Assembly: GCF_036199905.1 (NCBI RefSeq)
Contig: NZ_CP108109.1
Span: 6,392,501 to 6,456,500 of the forward strand
Direction of reading: 5' to 3'
Length of the DNA: 64,000 bases
DNA from: Streptomyces sp. NBC_00223
GTDB lineage: Bacteria > Actinomycetota > Actinomycetes > Streptomycetales > Streptomycetaceae
Shown: in pieces, positions 44,387-53,986 of the stretch
How positions within the stretch are numbered: the first letter of the stretch is position 1
Layout: every line of letters begins with the position of its first letter
Notes under the pieces: model-generated
What the model was told of the DNA's origin: nothing
What the model saw: the letters and a program-made list of their open reading frames with translations, nothing else
The model's database searches: none
Translations under genes and position numbers: made by a program

Positions 44387-45301
44387 GTGAAGAACCGTGT
44401 GATCACCGTCGTCGGCCCCACCGCGGCAGGGAAGTCCGACCTGGGCGTCGCTTTGGCCCGTGCCCTGGGCGGCGAGGTGATCAACGCCGACTCGATGCAG
44501 CTCTACCGCGGCATGGACATCGGCACCGCCAAGCTCCCCCTGGAGGAGCGGCAGGGGATCCCGCACCACCTCCTGGACATCTGGGACGTGACCGAGGCCG
44601 CCAATGTCGCCGACTACCAGCGGCTGGCGCGCGCCGAGATCGACCGCCTGCATGCGGCCGGCCGCGTCCCCGTGCTGGTCGGCGGCTCGGGGCTGTACGT
44701 GCGGGCCGTCATCGACGTGCTGGAGTTCCCGGGCACGGACGCGACAGTGCGCGCCCGGCTCGAAGCCGAACTCGACATGCGCGGCTCCGGCGCCCTGCAC
44801 GCCCGGCTGGCCGCCGTCGACCCCGAGGCCGCGCGTGCCATCCTGCCGAGCAACGGCCGCCGTATCGTTCGCGCCCTGGAGGTCGTGGAGATCACCGGGC
44901 AGCCGTTCACCGCGAACCTCCCCAGCCATGAGCCCCACTACGACACCGTGCAGCTCGGCGTCGACGTCCCCCGCCCCGAGCTCGACGAGCGCATCACCCT
45001 GCGGGTCGACCGGATGTGGGAGGCGGGGCTGGTCGCCGAGGTTCGCGCCCTGGAAGCGGAAGGGCTGCGCAAGGGCCGTACGGCGTCCCGGGCGCTCGGC
45101 TATCAGCAGGTGCTCGCCGCGCTGGCCGGGGAGTGCACCGAGGACGCGGCGCGTGCCGAGACGGTACGGGCCACGAAGCGCTTCGCCCGCCGCCAGGACT
45201 CGTGGTTCCGGCGCGACGCGCGGGTGCACTGGCTGACCGCCCGTGGGAGGGAACTCACGGACCAGGCGCTGGCGTTGCTCGAAGAAGCGGTCACAGCCTG
45301 A
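44387..45301 (+). CDS. miaA: tRNA dimethylallyltransferase MiaA
   Basis: 304-residue enzyme that adds the dimethylallyl group to A37 of tRNA, the substrate for MiaB. P-loop VVGPTAAGKSDLGVALA, substrate-recognition NADSMQLYRGMDIGTAK, PHHLLDIWDV, LVGGSGLYVRAVID, NGRRIVRALEV and ATKRFARRQDSWFRR are all present. GTG 44387 gives the usual N-terminus VKNRVITVVGPTAAGKS; an upstream ATG at 44342 is less likely. GAGACT (44375-44380) lies six bases before the GTG, compatible with a leaderless message. Confidence 0.95.
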   Translation: MKNRVITVVGPTAAGKSDLGVALARALGGEVINADSMQLYRGMDIGTAKLPLEERQGIPHHLLDIWDVTEAANVADYQRLARAEIDRLHAAGRVPVLVGGSGLYVRAVIDVLEFPGTDATVRARLEAELDMRGSGALHARLAAVDPEAARAILPSNGRRIVRALEVVEITGQPFTANLPSHEPHYDTVQLGVDVPRPELDERITLRVDRMWEAGLVAEVRALEAEGLRKGRTASRALGYQQVLAALAGECTEDAARAETVRATKRFARRQDSWFRRDARVHWLTARGRELTDQALALLEEAVTA

Positions 45302-45406
45302 TCACGTGATGGCATCGGGACGCTCCGGCGTCCCGGACAAGCCCCCCGCCCGTGCCATCATCGAGCATCGAGCTACGGTGTCGGAGACTTGGGAGGGCGC
45401 GTGGCG

Positions 45407-45970
45407 ATGGCAGCCGGCCCACGCGACACCCCACCGGGGCGCGACACGACGGCCGACCCGGACCTGTCCCGCAGGCTGCGGGAGCCCACCGCGATCCCGG
45501 AGTCCCGGCACTCGCAGGAACCGCTGGGAGCCCCGTCGGCCGGAGAGCCGCTTGAGCGACTGGAACCGCTGGAGTCCCTGGACGGTCTCGTCACCCTGGA
45601 GTCCGTCGACGTGCTGCCCTCCATGGAGGAGGGCCAGTCCTTCCGCGAACTGCGGCCCCAGCGGCGGCTGCGCGTCTGGCAGCTGGCGCCCATCATCGCC
45701 CTGGCGGTCGGCGGGTCCCTGATGTTCGCCTTCCCGCTCGCCTTCGAGTCCGGGGACGCCGGGCCCGTCGTGGCCATGCTCGGACTGCTGCTGTGCTGCT
45801 GCGCGGCGGGCTGGGGTCTGATGGCCGCCCGGCGGATCGGCCAGACCTGGCCCGGGCTGCCCGCCCGCGGCTCCGGCGCCCGCCCTGACTGGCGGTTCGT
45901 GGCGGGCTACAGCCTGCTGATCGTGATCCTGGCCGTGCTCGCCGTCTGGCGCGTGGCCCGGCTGCGCTGA
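45407..45970 (+). CDS. Hypothetical membrane protein with acidic N-terminal region
   Basis: 187 residues, not assigned to a family. The N-terminal 95 residues are acidic and Leu/Glu-patterned (LERLEPLESLDGLVTLESVD), then come three hydrophobic segments (LAPIIALAVGGSLMFAFPLA; VVAMLGLLLCCCAAGWGLMA; FVAGYSLLIVILAVLAVW), so a three-helix membrane protein is likely. It is conserved in position between miaA and dapF. ATG 45407 is used; GTG 45401 is possible, both after GGGAGG. Confidence 0.72.
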   Translation: MAAGPRDTPPGRDTTADPDLSRRLREPTAIPESRHSQEPLGAPSAGEPLERLEPLESLDGLVTLESVDVLPSMEEGQSFRELRPQRRLRVWQLAPIIALAVGGSLMFAFPLAFESGDAGPVVAMLGLLLCCCAAGWGLMAARRIGQTWPGLPARGSGARPDWRFVAGYSLLIVILAVLAVWRVARLR

Positions 45971-46052
45971 GCCGCCGCCCACCGGCCCGCGCACGGCGGT
46001 TCTCCGCCGCGCTGCCGCGTACCGCCCATGTCACCCCTATCGAGCGCTCCGC

Positions 46053-46058
46053 GTACGA
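46053..46058 (+). promoter_or_regulatory. -10 box for leaderless dapF transcript
   Basis: TACGAT (46053-46058) ends seven bases before GTG 46066 and there is no ribosome binding site. This is the typical arrangement for a leaderless message. Confidence 0.55.
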
Positions 46059-46065
46059 TCGACAT

Positions 46066-46971
46066 GTGACTGACGCGCGCCACGACACCACCCCTCTGGC
46101 CTTCCTCAAGGGGCACGGCACCGAGAACGACTTCGTGATCGTCCCCGACCCGGACGCCCGTATCGACCTGTCCGCCGCCGATGTCGCCCGGCTGTGCGAC
46201 CGGCGGGCCGGTATCGGCGGTGACGGGCTGCTGCGCGTCGTCCGTTCGGCCGCCCACCCCGAGGCCGCCGCGCTCGCGGCCGAGGCCGAGTGGTTCATGG
46301 ACTACCGCAACAGCGACGGCAGCATCGCCGAGATGTGCGGCAACGGCGTACGCGTCTTCGCCCGCCACCTCCAGCGGGCCGGGCTCGCGGACGCCGGTGA
46401 CCTGGCGATCGCCACCCGCGCCGGAGTGCGCCGGGTGCACATCGCCAAGGACGCCGCCGACGGGACGCCCGGCGACATCACCGTGGGGATGGGCCGGGCC
46501 GTGCTGCCCGGAGGCGATGTCACCGTCACGGTGGGGGAGCGCGACTGGCCCGCGACGCACGTCGGGATGGGCAATCCCCACGCGGTCGCCTTCGTAGACG
46601 ACCTCGACGACGCGGGGGACCTGCTCCGGCCCCCGGCCGTCACCCCCGCCGAGGCGTATCCCACCGGTGTCAACGTCGAGTTCGTGGTCGACCGCGGGCC
46701 CCGCCATGTGGCGCTGCGCGTGCACGAGCGGGGTTCGGGCGAGACCCGGTCCTGCGGCACCGGCGCCTGCGCGGTGATGGTCGCGGCCGCCCGCAGGGAC
46801 GGTCTGGACCCCGCCGTCACCGGAAACCCCGTCACCTACACCGTCGATGTGCCCGGCGGACGCCTGGTCATCACCGAAGACACCGACGGGCAGATCGAGA
46901 TGACCGGTCCCGCGGTCGTCCTCGCGGAGGGCGTTCTCGACCGCGACTGGCTCAACGCCCCGGCGTCCTGA
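46066..46971 (+). CDS. dapF: Diaminopimelate epimerase DapF
   Basis: 301-residue cofactor-free racemase converting LL- to meso-diaminopimelate for lysine synthesis. (Streptomyces walls use LL-DAP, so here it serves mainly lysine.) The two catalytic cysteines are Cys91 in AEMCGNGVRVFARHL and Cys230 in GETRSCGTGACAV. Other motifs are KGHGTENDFVIVPD, RRAGIGGDGLL, MGNPHAVAFV and YPTGVNVEFV. GTG 46066 is used with the -10 box at 46053. The gene stands alone between two membrane/stringent-response genes. Confidence 0.96.
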   Translation: MTDARHDTTPLAFLKGHGTENDFVIVPDPDARIDLSAADVARLCDRRAGIGGDGLLRVVRSAAHPEAAALAAEAEWFMDYRNSDGSIAEMCGNGVRVFARHLQRAGLADAGDLAIATRAGVRRVHIAKDAADGTPGDITVGMGRAVLPGGDVTVTVGERDWPATHVGMGNPHAVAFVDDLDDAGDLLRPPAVTPAEAYPTGVNVEFVVDRGPRHVALRVHERGSGETRSCGTGACAVMVAAARRDGLDPAVTGNPVTYTVDVPGGRLVITEDTDGQIEMTGPAVVLAEGVLDRDWLNAPAS

Positions 46972-47163
46972 CCGCCGAAGCGCAGGGCCGAACCGGACGT
47001 ATGCGGTCACTATTCCCGTACGGGTTCCCTCGAACGGGTGATGGGGATCACTCTCGGCGAGAGCGTCACAGCCGCACGTGGTGGGCTCGGTAGCATCAAT
47101 CACCGGCGCGGCCCCACGGGTCGTGGAGGCTTCCGCAGCCGGTCCACGCTGCCGGAGGGCCCG

Positions 47164-49374
47164 ATGAGCGCAGACAACGCGGTGGACGCGGAACGCACCG
47201 CGGAGGTGGGCCGGCGCGGTCTGCGCCGTATCGACCTTCGCCGGATCGATCTGCGCAGGCTGGGCCGGGCGGCGTTGCTCGGCCCGGGCGGCCGGGACCG
47301 ACTGCCCGGCGCGATCGAGCATCTGATCAAAGTGCACCGCGCGCGACATCCCGAATCCGGTCCCGCGGCGATCGAGACCCTGCGCCGGGCGTATGTGCTC
47401 GCCGAGTCCTCGCACCGCGGCCAGACCCGCAAGAGCGGCGAACCGTACATCACCCATCCGCTGGCCGTGACCCTCATCCTCGCCGAACTGGGCGCCGAGA
47501 CCACCACGTTGACCGCCTCTCTCCTCCACGACACCGTCGAGGACACCGAGGTGACGCTCGATCAGGTACGTCTCGGCTTCGGCGAGGAGGTCAGCTATCT
47601 GGTCGACGGTGTCACCAAGCTGGAGAAGGTCGACTACGGCGCCGCTGCGGAACCCGAGACCTTCCGCAAGATGCTCGTCGCCACCGGCAGCGATGTCCGG
47701 GTGATGTCGATCAAACTCGCCGACCGGCTGCACAACATGCGCACCCTGGGCGTGATGAGGCCCGACAAGCAGGCCCGGATCGCCAAGGTCACCCGCGACG
47801 TTCTCATCCCGCTCGCCGAACGCCTCGGCGTCCAGGCGCTCAAGAGCGAACTGGAGGACCTGGTCTTCGCGATCCTCCACCCCGAGGAGCACGCCAGGAC
47901 CCGGGCCATGATCGAGGCCAACGCCTCCGGCCCGGACCTGCTCGGCGCCATCGCCGAGGAGCTGCGGTCGGTGCTGCGCGAGGCGGGCATCGCCGCAGAG
48001 GTGGCCATCCGGCCCCGGCACGCGGTGTCCGTCCACCGCCTGCTGCTCAAACGCGGCGGCGCCGAACTCGGCGGCTGCGACTTCGGCCGTCTCCTGGTGC
48101 TGGTCGCCGACGACGCCGACTGCTACGCCGTACTCGGTGAACTCCATACCTGTTTCACTCCCGTCATCGCCGAGTTCAAGGACTTCATCGCCTCTCCCAA
48201 GTTCAACCTGTACCAATCGCTCCACACCGCGATCGCCGACCGGCAGGGCCGGATCGCCGAAGTCCTGGTCCGCACCCGCCGGATGCACCGCGTCGCGGAG
48301 GCCGGAGTGATCGCCCTCGGCGACCCGCACGCCGTCGCCGAACTCCCGCAGGCCGCCGACGGCGCAGGATCCGCACCCGCCGGAGGCGACGCGGGTGCCG
48401 CCCCGGCCGAGGGCTGGGGGAGGGTCGACCCCACCCAACCGGGCTGGCTCGCCCGGCTGCTGGAGTGGCAGCGCGCCGCTCCCGATCCCGACACCTTCTG
48501 GACCGCATTGCGCGACGACCTCGCCCAGGACCGCGAGATCACCGTCTTCACCACCCAGGGCGGCGACGCGTCCAGCACCTGCCGCCTCCCCGCGGGCGCC
48601 AGCTGCGTGGACGCCGCCTACGCGGTGCACGGCGAGGCCGGCCACGCGTGCGTCGGCGTACGGGTCAACGGCCGGCTGGCCCCGCTCGGCACCCGGCTGC
48701 GCGACGGCGACACCCTCCAGCTGCTGATGGACGACTCGGCCACCTCCGGACCCGACCCGGACTGGCTCGAGCACGCCACCACCCCGGCGGCCCGCATCGC
48801 CATCACCCGCTGGCTGGCCCAGCACCCCGCCGTGTCCGGCGAGGACCAGCCCGACGACACGCCCGCCGTACGCCCGGCCCGCGCCGCCGGCGCCGTCCCC
48901 GACGACGACGCGGTGGCCGTGACCGACCTGCCGGGCGCGACCGTACGCCTGGCGCGCTGCTGTACGCCCGTACCGCCCGACCACGTGACCGGCTTCGTGA
49001 TCCGCGGCGGCACGGTGGCCGTCCACCGCGCCGAGTGTCCGACCTCCCTGCGCATGGCCGCCGCCGGCCGTATCGCCGTACCCGTCCGGTGGCGCGACGG
49101 CACCGCCGCTGGCGGCTACCGCGCCACCGTGCTCGCCGAAGCCCTCAGCCGCCCCCGGCTGCTGGCCGACCTCACCGAGGTGATCGCCGGCCAGGGCGTC
49201 GGCATCGTGTCCGCCGCGGTGGAACCCCCGCAGGAGCACCGGGTCCGCCACACGTACACGGTCGAGCTGCCCGACCCCCAGGCTCTCGGTCCCCTGATGC
49301 GGGCGATGCGGTCAGTGCCCGGCGTCTATGACGTCTACCGCGCCCAGCTCGCCGTCACCGGCGCCAGGAACTGA
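47164..49374 (+). CDS. rshA: RelA/SpoT homologue RshA, hydrolase-type with degenerate synthetase domain
   Basis: 736 residues. The HD (ppGpp hydrolase) domain is intact: SHRGQTRKSGEPYITHP, HDTVEDT (His122, Asp123), KLADRLHNMRTLG. The synthetase domain keeps FKDFIASPKFNLYQSLHT, but its substrate-binding blocks are altered: GRPKxxYSIY is IRPRHAVSVH, the acidic (D)xxGIRV is CDFGRLLVLV, and GIAAHW is GVIALG. TGS (about 480-540) and ACT (C-terminal) domains follow. The order matches rshA, the second RSH of S. coelicolor; true synthesis activity is doubtful. ATG 47164 has GGAGGG (47154-47159) before it. A basic, repetitive N-terminal segment, LRRIDLRRIDLRRLGRA, precedes the HD domain. Confidence 0.92.
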   Translation: MSADNAVDAERTAEVGRRGLRRIDLRRIDLRRLGRAALLGPGGRDRLPGAIEHLIKVHRARHPESGPAAIETLRRAYVLAESSHRGQTRKSGEPYITHPLAVTLILAELGAETTTLTASLLHDTVEDTEVTLDQVRLGFGEEVSYLVDGVTKLEKVDYGAAAEPETFRKMLVATGSDVRVMSIKLADRLHNMRTLGVMRPDKQARIAKVTRDVLIPLAERLGVQALKSELEDLVFAILHPEEHARTRAMIEANASGPDLLGAIAEELRSVLREAGIAAEVAIRPRHAVSVHRLLLKRGGAELGGCDFGRLLVLVADDADCYAVLGELHTCFTPVIAEFKDFIASPKFNLYQSLHTAIADRQGRIAEVLVRTRRMHRVAEAGVIALGDPHAVAELPQAADGAGSAPAGGDAGAAPAEGWGRVDPTQPGWLARLLEWQRAAPDPDTFWTALRDDLAQDREITVFTTQGGDASSTCRLPAGASCVDAAYAVHGEAGHACVGVRVNGRLAPLGTRLRDGDTLQLLMDDSATSGPDPDWLEHATTPAARIAITRWLAQHPAVSGEDQPDDTPAVRPARAAGAVPDDDAVAVTDLPGATVRLARCCTPVPPDHVTGFVIRGGTVAVHRAECPTSLRMAAAGRIAVPVRWRDGTAAGGYRATVLAEALSRPRLLADLTEVIAGQGVGIVSAAVEPPQEHRVRHTYTVELPDPQALGPLMRAMRSVPGVYDVYRAQLAVTGARN

Positions 49375-49575
49375 TCACACTGAGTGAACGGTCGCGGACA
49401 CTCCGCTGTTCCGCGCGACTGTCACCCACACGAGTGATTCTGTTCGGGCGGGCCGTGACGTCCCCTTTCGCGGCCCGCGGTGAAACCCACGTGACCGCGC
49501 CGCCCCGGCGTGCGACCATCGACAGTGACGGCGCACGCACGGCCGCCACCGTTGACCGTACGACCAAAGGACGCA

Positions 49576-51075
49576 ATGACCTCCTCCTCTTCTTCCTCTT
49601 CGAACAACCGCCAGCGCCTCCCCGAGAGCCTTCGGGCCGACGCCCTGATGATGGAAGAGGACGTCGCCTGGAGTCATGAGATCGACGGGGAGCGGGACGG
49701 CGACCAGCTGGAACGCTCCGACCGCGCCTCACTGCGCCGGGTCGCCGGACTCTCCACCGAGCTGGAGGACGTCACCGAGGTCGAGTACCGGCAGCTGCGC
49801 CTGGAGCGCGTGGTGCTCGTCGGTGTCTGGACCTCCGGCACCGTGGACGACGCCGAGAACTCGCTGGCCGAGCTGGCCGCCCTCGCCGAGACGGCGGGCG
49901 CTCTCGTCCTGGACGGTGTCATCCAGCGCCGCGACAAGCCGGACCCGGCCACGTACATCGGCTCGGGCAAGGCGCAGGAGCTGCGCGACATCGTCGTGGA
50001 GACCGGCGCCGACACCGTGGTCTGCGACGGTGAGCTGAGCCCCGGCCAGCTCATCCACCTGGAGGACGTCGTCAAGGTCAAGGTGGTCGACCGCACCGCG
50101 CTGATCCTCGACATCTTCGCCCAGCACGCCAAGTCCCGTGAGGGCAAGGCGCAGGTGGCGCTCGCGCAGATGCAGTACATGCTGCCGAGGCTGCGCGGCT
50201 GGGGTCAGTCGCTGTCCCGGCAGATGGGTGGCGGTGGTGCTGGTTCCTCCGGCGGCGGCATGGCCACGCGTGGCCCCGGTGAGACCAAGATCGAGACCGA
50301 CCGGCGCCGCATCCGCGAGAAGATGGCCAAGATGCGCCGTGAGATCGCGCAGATGAAGACCAGCCGCGATCTCAAGCGCCAGGAGCGCAAGCGGCACAAG
50401 GTGCCGTCGGTGGCCATCGCGGGCTACACCAACGCGGGCAAGTCCTCGCTGCTCAACCGGCTCACCGGGGCCGGCGTCCTGGTGGAGAACGCGCTGTTCG
50501 CCACCCTGGACCCGACCGTGCGCCGGGCGGAGACCCCTTCGGGGCGGCTCTGCACGCTGGTCGACACCGTGGGGTTCGTCCGGCACCTGCCGCACCACCT
50601 GGTCGAGGCGTTCCGCTCCACCATGGAGGAGGTCGCCGACGCCGACCTGATCCTGCACGTGGTGGACGGCTCGCACCCGGTGCCCGAGGAGCAGCTGGCG
50701 GCGGTCCGTGAGGTGTTCCGCGAGGTCGGCGCGCTCGACGTGCCCGAGATCGTCGTGATCAACAAGGCGGACGCGGCGGACCCGCTGGTGCTTCAGCGGC
50801 TGCTCCGCAACGAGAAGCACGCGATCGCCGTCTCCGCGCGCAGCGGGCAGGGCATCGACGAGCTGCTGGAGCTTCTCGACGAGGAACTCCCGCGGCCCGA
50901 CGTGGAGCTGGAGGCCCTGGTGCCGTACACCCACGGCGGTCTGGTCTCCCGTGTGCACGCGGGCGGCGAGGTGCTGTCCGAGGAGCACACCGGTGACGGC
51001 ACCCTGCTCAAGGTGCGGGTGCACGCGGAACTGGCGGCGGAACTGGCGCCGTTCACCCTCGCCGCCCGGCACTGA
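49576..51075 (+). CDS. hflX: Ribosome-associated GTPase HflX
   Basis: 499-residue GTPase that splits stalled ribosomes in stress. The N-terminal HflX domain has the Gly-rich loop (MGGGGAGSSGGGMATRGPGE) before RRRIREKMAKMRREIAQM, a coiled coil. The G domain has G1 GYTNAGKSS (starting Gly283), G3 DTVGF, and G4 NKAD. ATG 49576 follows AAAGGA at four bases. The first 60 residues are acidic and Ser-rich. A bidirectional hairpin follows. Confidence 0.95.
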   Translation: MTSSSSSSSNNRQRLPESLRADALMMEEDVAWSHEIDGERDGDQLERSDRASLRRVAGLSTELEDVTEVEYRQLRLERVVLVGVWTSGTVDDAENSLAELAALAETAGALVLDGVIQRRDKPDPATYIGSGKAQELRDIVVETGADTVVCDGELSPGQLIHLEDVVKVKVVDRTALILDIFAQHAKSREGKAQVALAQMQYMLPRLRGWGQSLSRQMGGGGAGSSGGGMATRGPGETKIETDRRRIREKMAKMRREIAQMKTSRDLKRQERKRHKVPSVAIAGYTNAGKSSLLNRLTGAGVLVENALFATLDPTVRRAETPSGRLCTLVDTVGFVRHLPHHLVEAFRSTMEEVADADLILHVVDGSHPVPEEQLAAVREVFREVGALDVPEIVVINKADAADPLVLQRLLRNEKHAIAVSARSGQGIDELLELLDEELPRPDVELEALVPYTHGGLVSRVHAGGEVLSEEHTGDGTLLKVRVHAELAAELAPFTLAARH

Positions 51076-51165
51076 GCGGCGTGTGACCGGTACATGAGCG
51101 GCATCTGAGCGCCTTCGGCGCCCGGCCCGCTCGGTGCACAGGTGCGTAAGCGCAGCGGCACACAG

Positions 51166-51198
51166 GTAAGGACCCGTCTCCAGGAGGCGGGTCCTTAC
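51166..51198. terminator. Bidirectional terminator between hflX and protease gene
   Basis: Perfect 11-bp stem GTAAGGACCCG (51166-51176)/CGGGTCCTTAC (51188-51198) in the gap between the two convergent genes. No long T-run; stem and position support termination in both directions. Confidence 0.8.
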
Positions 51199-51214
51199 TC
51201 ATGTCAGCCGGCCC

Positions 51215-52384
51215 TCAGCGGAACTTCGCGCTCACATCGTCGAACACCTTCTTCGCCTCCGCGCCCAGCCGCGGCCCCGCCAGCCAGGTCGTCGTCACCG
51301 GCCCGATGGACGTATTGCTGACCAGCGCACGCTTTCCGTCCGGCCGGGTCGCGAACCAGCCACCGCCCGACGCGCCGCCCGTCATCGTGCAGCCGATCCG
51401 GTACTCCGTCGGCGCCTGCGCGTCCAGCGACAGCCGCCCGGGCCTGCCCGCACAGGTGTACATGCGCTGGCCGTCGTACGGCGGCGCGGCCGGGTACCCC
51501 CACGCGTCCACGGTGCCGATCCGCGTCGCCGGGGGCGCGTCGAACCACACCGGCGCCGCCGCTCCGACCGTCTCCTGCAGCGACTTGCCGCCGGCCCCGC
51601 TCTCCGGCTTCACATGCAGCACCGCGAAGTCGTACGGCGACCCCTTGCCGCCCGTGTCCGAACCGCCGCTGATCCACTGGTCCGATGTGCTCGCCCAGTC
51701 CGCCCAGTAGACGCCGTACGGTGCCAGCACGTCCCGCCCGGCGTTCTTGAGCGCGGCCGCGTCCTTGCCGCCGTCGTTGTAGGAGGGCACGAAGACGAGG
51801 TTGCGGTACCAGCCGCCGTCCGTGCCCGCGTGCACGCAGTGGCCCGCCGTCCACACGAGGTTGGACTTGCCCGGGTGCGCCGGGTCCTGCACCACGGTGC
51901 CGGAGCACACCATCGAGCCCTTGGGGCTGTCGAAGAACAGCTTGCCGGCCCCCGGGGCGTTGTCGTGGTAAGGCGTCGAGACCTGACGCGCCGCCACAGA
52001 CGCGGGCGCCGGATCGGTTTTGCCCCGGTCGGCGGGCACGTCCGAGGGCACCTGCTTGTCGTTCTGGTCGGCCCCCTTCATACGGGCGTCGCTCCACAGG
52101 CCGTCGATCACCGGGTTGACGAAGTCCGCCGCCTTGCGCAGCCAGGTCGCCTTGTCCCAGTTCCGCCAGCCGCCCTTCCGGTATGCCTGCTCCCACTTCT
52201 TGAGGTCGTTGAGGCTGGTGGGGAAGGAGGTGGGAAGCGCGGGCACCCTCGGAATGTGCGCCTTGGCGACCGCGGTGTGTTTGGCGTCCGCCGCGCTTCC
52301 CGACGGTCCGCACGCGGTGGCGGTGCCCGCGAGCAGTACGGCGGCGGCCGCGGCGGCCACGAACGGCCTGCGTATGGATGGCAT
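51215..52384 (-). CDS. Secreted trypsin-like serine protease
   Basis: 389 residues. The N-terminus MPSIRRPFVAAAAAAVLLAG then TATACGPSG is a signal peptide with a lipobox-like Cys25 (ATAC is an imperfect lipobox, so lipid anchoring is uncertain). The chymotrypsin-fold residues are present: His in VWTAGHCVH, Asp in YDFAVLHV, Ser in TMTGGASGGGW. An N-terminal pro-region of about 110 residues comes before the protease core. The target is unknown. ATG 52384; the siderophore operon is divergent with a 177-base gap. Confidence 0.9.
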   Translation of the reverse strand: MPSIRRPFVAAAAAAVLLAGTATACGPSGSAADAKHTAVAKAHIPRVPALPTSFPTSLNDLKKWEQAYRKGGWRNWDKATWLRKAADFVNPVIDGLWSDARMKGADQNDKQVPSDVPADRGKTDPAPASVAARQVSTPYHDNAPGAGKLFFDSPKGSMVCSGTVVQDPAHPGKSNLVWTAGHCVHAGTDGGWYRNLVFVPSYNDGGKDAAALKNAGRDVLAPYGVYWADWASTSDQWISGGSDTGGKGSPYDFAVLHVKPESGAGGKSLQETVGAAAPVWFDAPPATRIGTVDAWGYPAAPPYDGQRMYTCAGRPGRLSLDAQAPTEYRIGCTMTGGASGGGWFATRPDGKRALVSNTSIGPVTTTWLAGPRLGAEAKKVFDDVSAKFR

Positions 52385-52561
52385 GGACGTGCGCCCCCTG
52401 GGATCCGTGCTTCTGTGCTGCCGGATTCAGGGACGGCGGTGCGACGGTGGCCGGTTCCGCACGGAAAGTTCTGACGGTCGCCCGTGATCGCTTTGTCACC
52501 GCGTCGTTAGTACGGAAGGGGGGAAAGACTTGTGCGGAGGCCGACCGGGAGGAGTGAGCAC

Positions 52562-53986
52562 ATGGCGGCCATGCGGAGCGCGCCGGGACAACGGGCGGCG
52601 TCGGCCGACGACTTGACCTCGGCGGAGGGGATCCTGCGCCGTCAGGCGCTGCGTGAGTCGGCGGCCCGCACCTACGCGCGGTCGCTGCCCGTGGTGCCGG
52701 TCCGGGCCCGCGGGATGACGGTGGAGGGCGCCGACGGCCGCCGTTACCTCGACTGTCTCTCGGGCGCGGGCACGCTGGCCCTCGGCCACAACCACCCGGT
52801 CGTCCTGGAGGCCGTCAGAGGCGTCCTGGACTCCGGCGCCCCGCTCCAGGTGCTCGATCTCGCCACCCCGGTCAAGGACGCCTTCACCACCGCCCTGTTC
52901 GAGACGCTGCCGCCGGCGCTGGCCGCGCACGGCCGGATCCAGTTCTGCGGGCCGGCGGGTACGGACGCGGTCGAGGCGGCGATCAAGCTGACCCGGATCG
53001 CCATGGGGCGCACCGGACTTCTGGCGTTCTCGGGGGCCTACCACGGGATGACCACCGGGGCCCTCGCCGCCACGGGGGACACCGTGGCGCGTGCCGCCGT
53101 TGGCGAGGCGGACGCCCGGGTCACCCGGCTACCGTATCCGTATGACTATCGCTGCCCGTTCGGGATCGGCGGTGACCGGGGCGCGGAGCTGTCCGCGCGC
53201 TGGACGGCGCATCTCCTCGACGATCCCAAGGGCGGGGTGCAGCCGCCGGCCGCGATGCTGCTCGAAGCGGTGCAGGGCGAGGGCGGTGTGATCCCGGCCC
53301 CCGACGCGTGGATGCGCCGGATGCGGCAGATCACGGAGGACCGCGGCATTCCGCTGATCGTGGACGAGGTGCAGACCGGCGTCGGACGCACCGGCACTTT
53401 CTGGGCCGTCGAGCGCAGTGGCGTCGTGCCCGACATCATGGTGCTGTCCAAGGCGATCGGGGGCAGCCTCCCGCTCGCGGTGATCGTCTACCGCGAGGAA
53501 CTGGACGGCTGGCACCCGGGTGCCCACGCGGGCACCTTCCGCGGCAATCAGCTCGCCATGGCCGCGGGCACCGCCACGCTCAACTTCGTACGGCTGAACG
53601 CACTGCACGAACGCGCCGGGGTGATCGGCACCCGGATGCTGTCCCGGCTGCGCGGACTTGCCGCGCACCACGCCTGTATCGGTGATGTACGCGGGCGTGG
53701 TCTGATGATCGGCGTGGAGCTCGTCGACACCGAAGCCGAACCGGACGACTACGGAGCACAGCCCGCCGCACCGGGGCTCGCCGTCCGCGTCCAGCAGGAG
53801 GCGCTGCGGCGCGGCCTGATCGTGGAACTCGGCGGCAGACACGGCAGCGTCGTCCGCCTGCTGCCGCCGCTGACCATCACCGACGAACAGGCGGAAGCCG
53901 TGCTCGACCGGCTCGCGGCAGCCGTCGAGGCGGCGACCGCCGCCGTCAACCCGGCTCCGGCCCTGACCCGCGGAGGCACGGTATGA
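52562..53986 (+). CDS. Class III aminotransferase (diaminobutyrate-2-oxoglutarate type), siderophore operon
   Basis: 474-residue PLP enzyme with omega-aminotransferase features: FCGPAGTDAVEAAIKLTR, GAYHGMTTGALAATG, LLEAVQGEGGVIP, DEVQTGVGRTG and PLP-lysine Lys297 in VLSKAIGGSLPLA. It resembles enzymes that make L-2,4-diaminobutyrate from aspartate semialdehyde (RhbA type), a building block of citrate siderophores. It is the first gene of a four-gene operon. ATG 52562 follows GGGAGGAG. The stop overlaps the next gene by four bases. I see no clear DmdR/IdeR iron box (TTAGGTTAGG-type) in 52385-52561. Confidence 0.88.
   Translation: MAAMRSAPGQRAASADDLTSAEGILRRQALRESAARTYARSLPVVPVRARGMTVEGADGRRYLDCLSGAGTLALGHNHPVVLEAVRGVLDSGAPLQVLDLATPVKDAFTTALFETLPPALAAHGRIQFCGPAGTDAVEAAIKLTRIAMGRTGLLAFSGAYHGMTTGALAATGDTVARAAVGEADARVTRLPYPYDYRCPFGIGGDRGAELSARWTAHLLDDPKGGVQPPAAMLLEAVQGEGGVIPAPDAWMRRMRQITEDRGIPLIVDEVQTGVGRTGTFWAVERSGVVPDIMVLSKAIGGSLPLAVIVYREELDGWHPGAHAGTFRGNQLAMAAGTATLNFVRLNALHERAGVIGTRMLSRLRGLAAHHACIGDVRGRGLMIGVELVDTEAEPDDYGAQPAAPGLAVRVQQEALRRGLIVELGGRHGSVVRLLPPLTITDEQAEAVLDRLAAAVEAATAAVNPAPALTRGGTV

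Noticed and set aside
52385..52561. DmdR/IdeR iron box upstream of the siderophore operon
   Set aside because: No sequence close to TTAGGTTAGGCTAACCTAA could be found by eye; the nearest is a single TTAGT.
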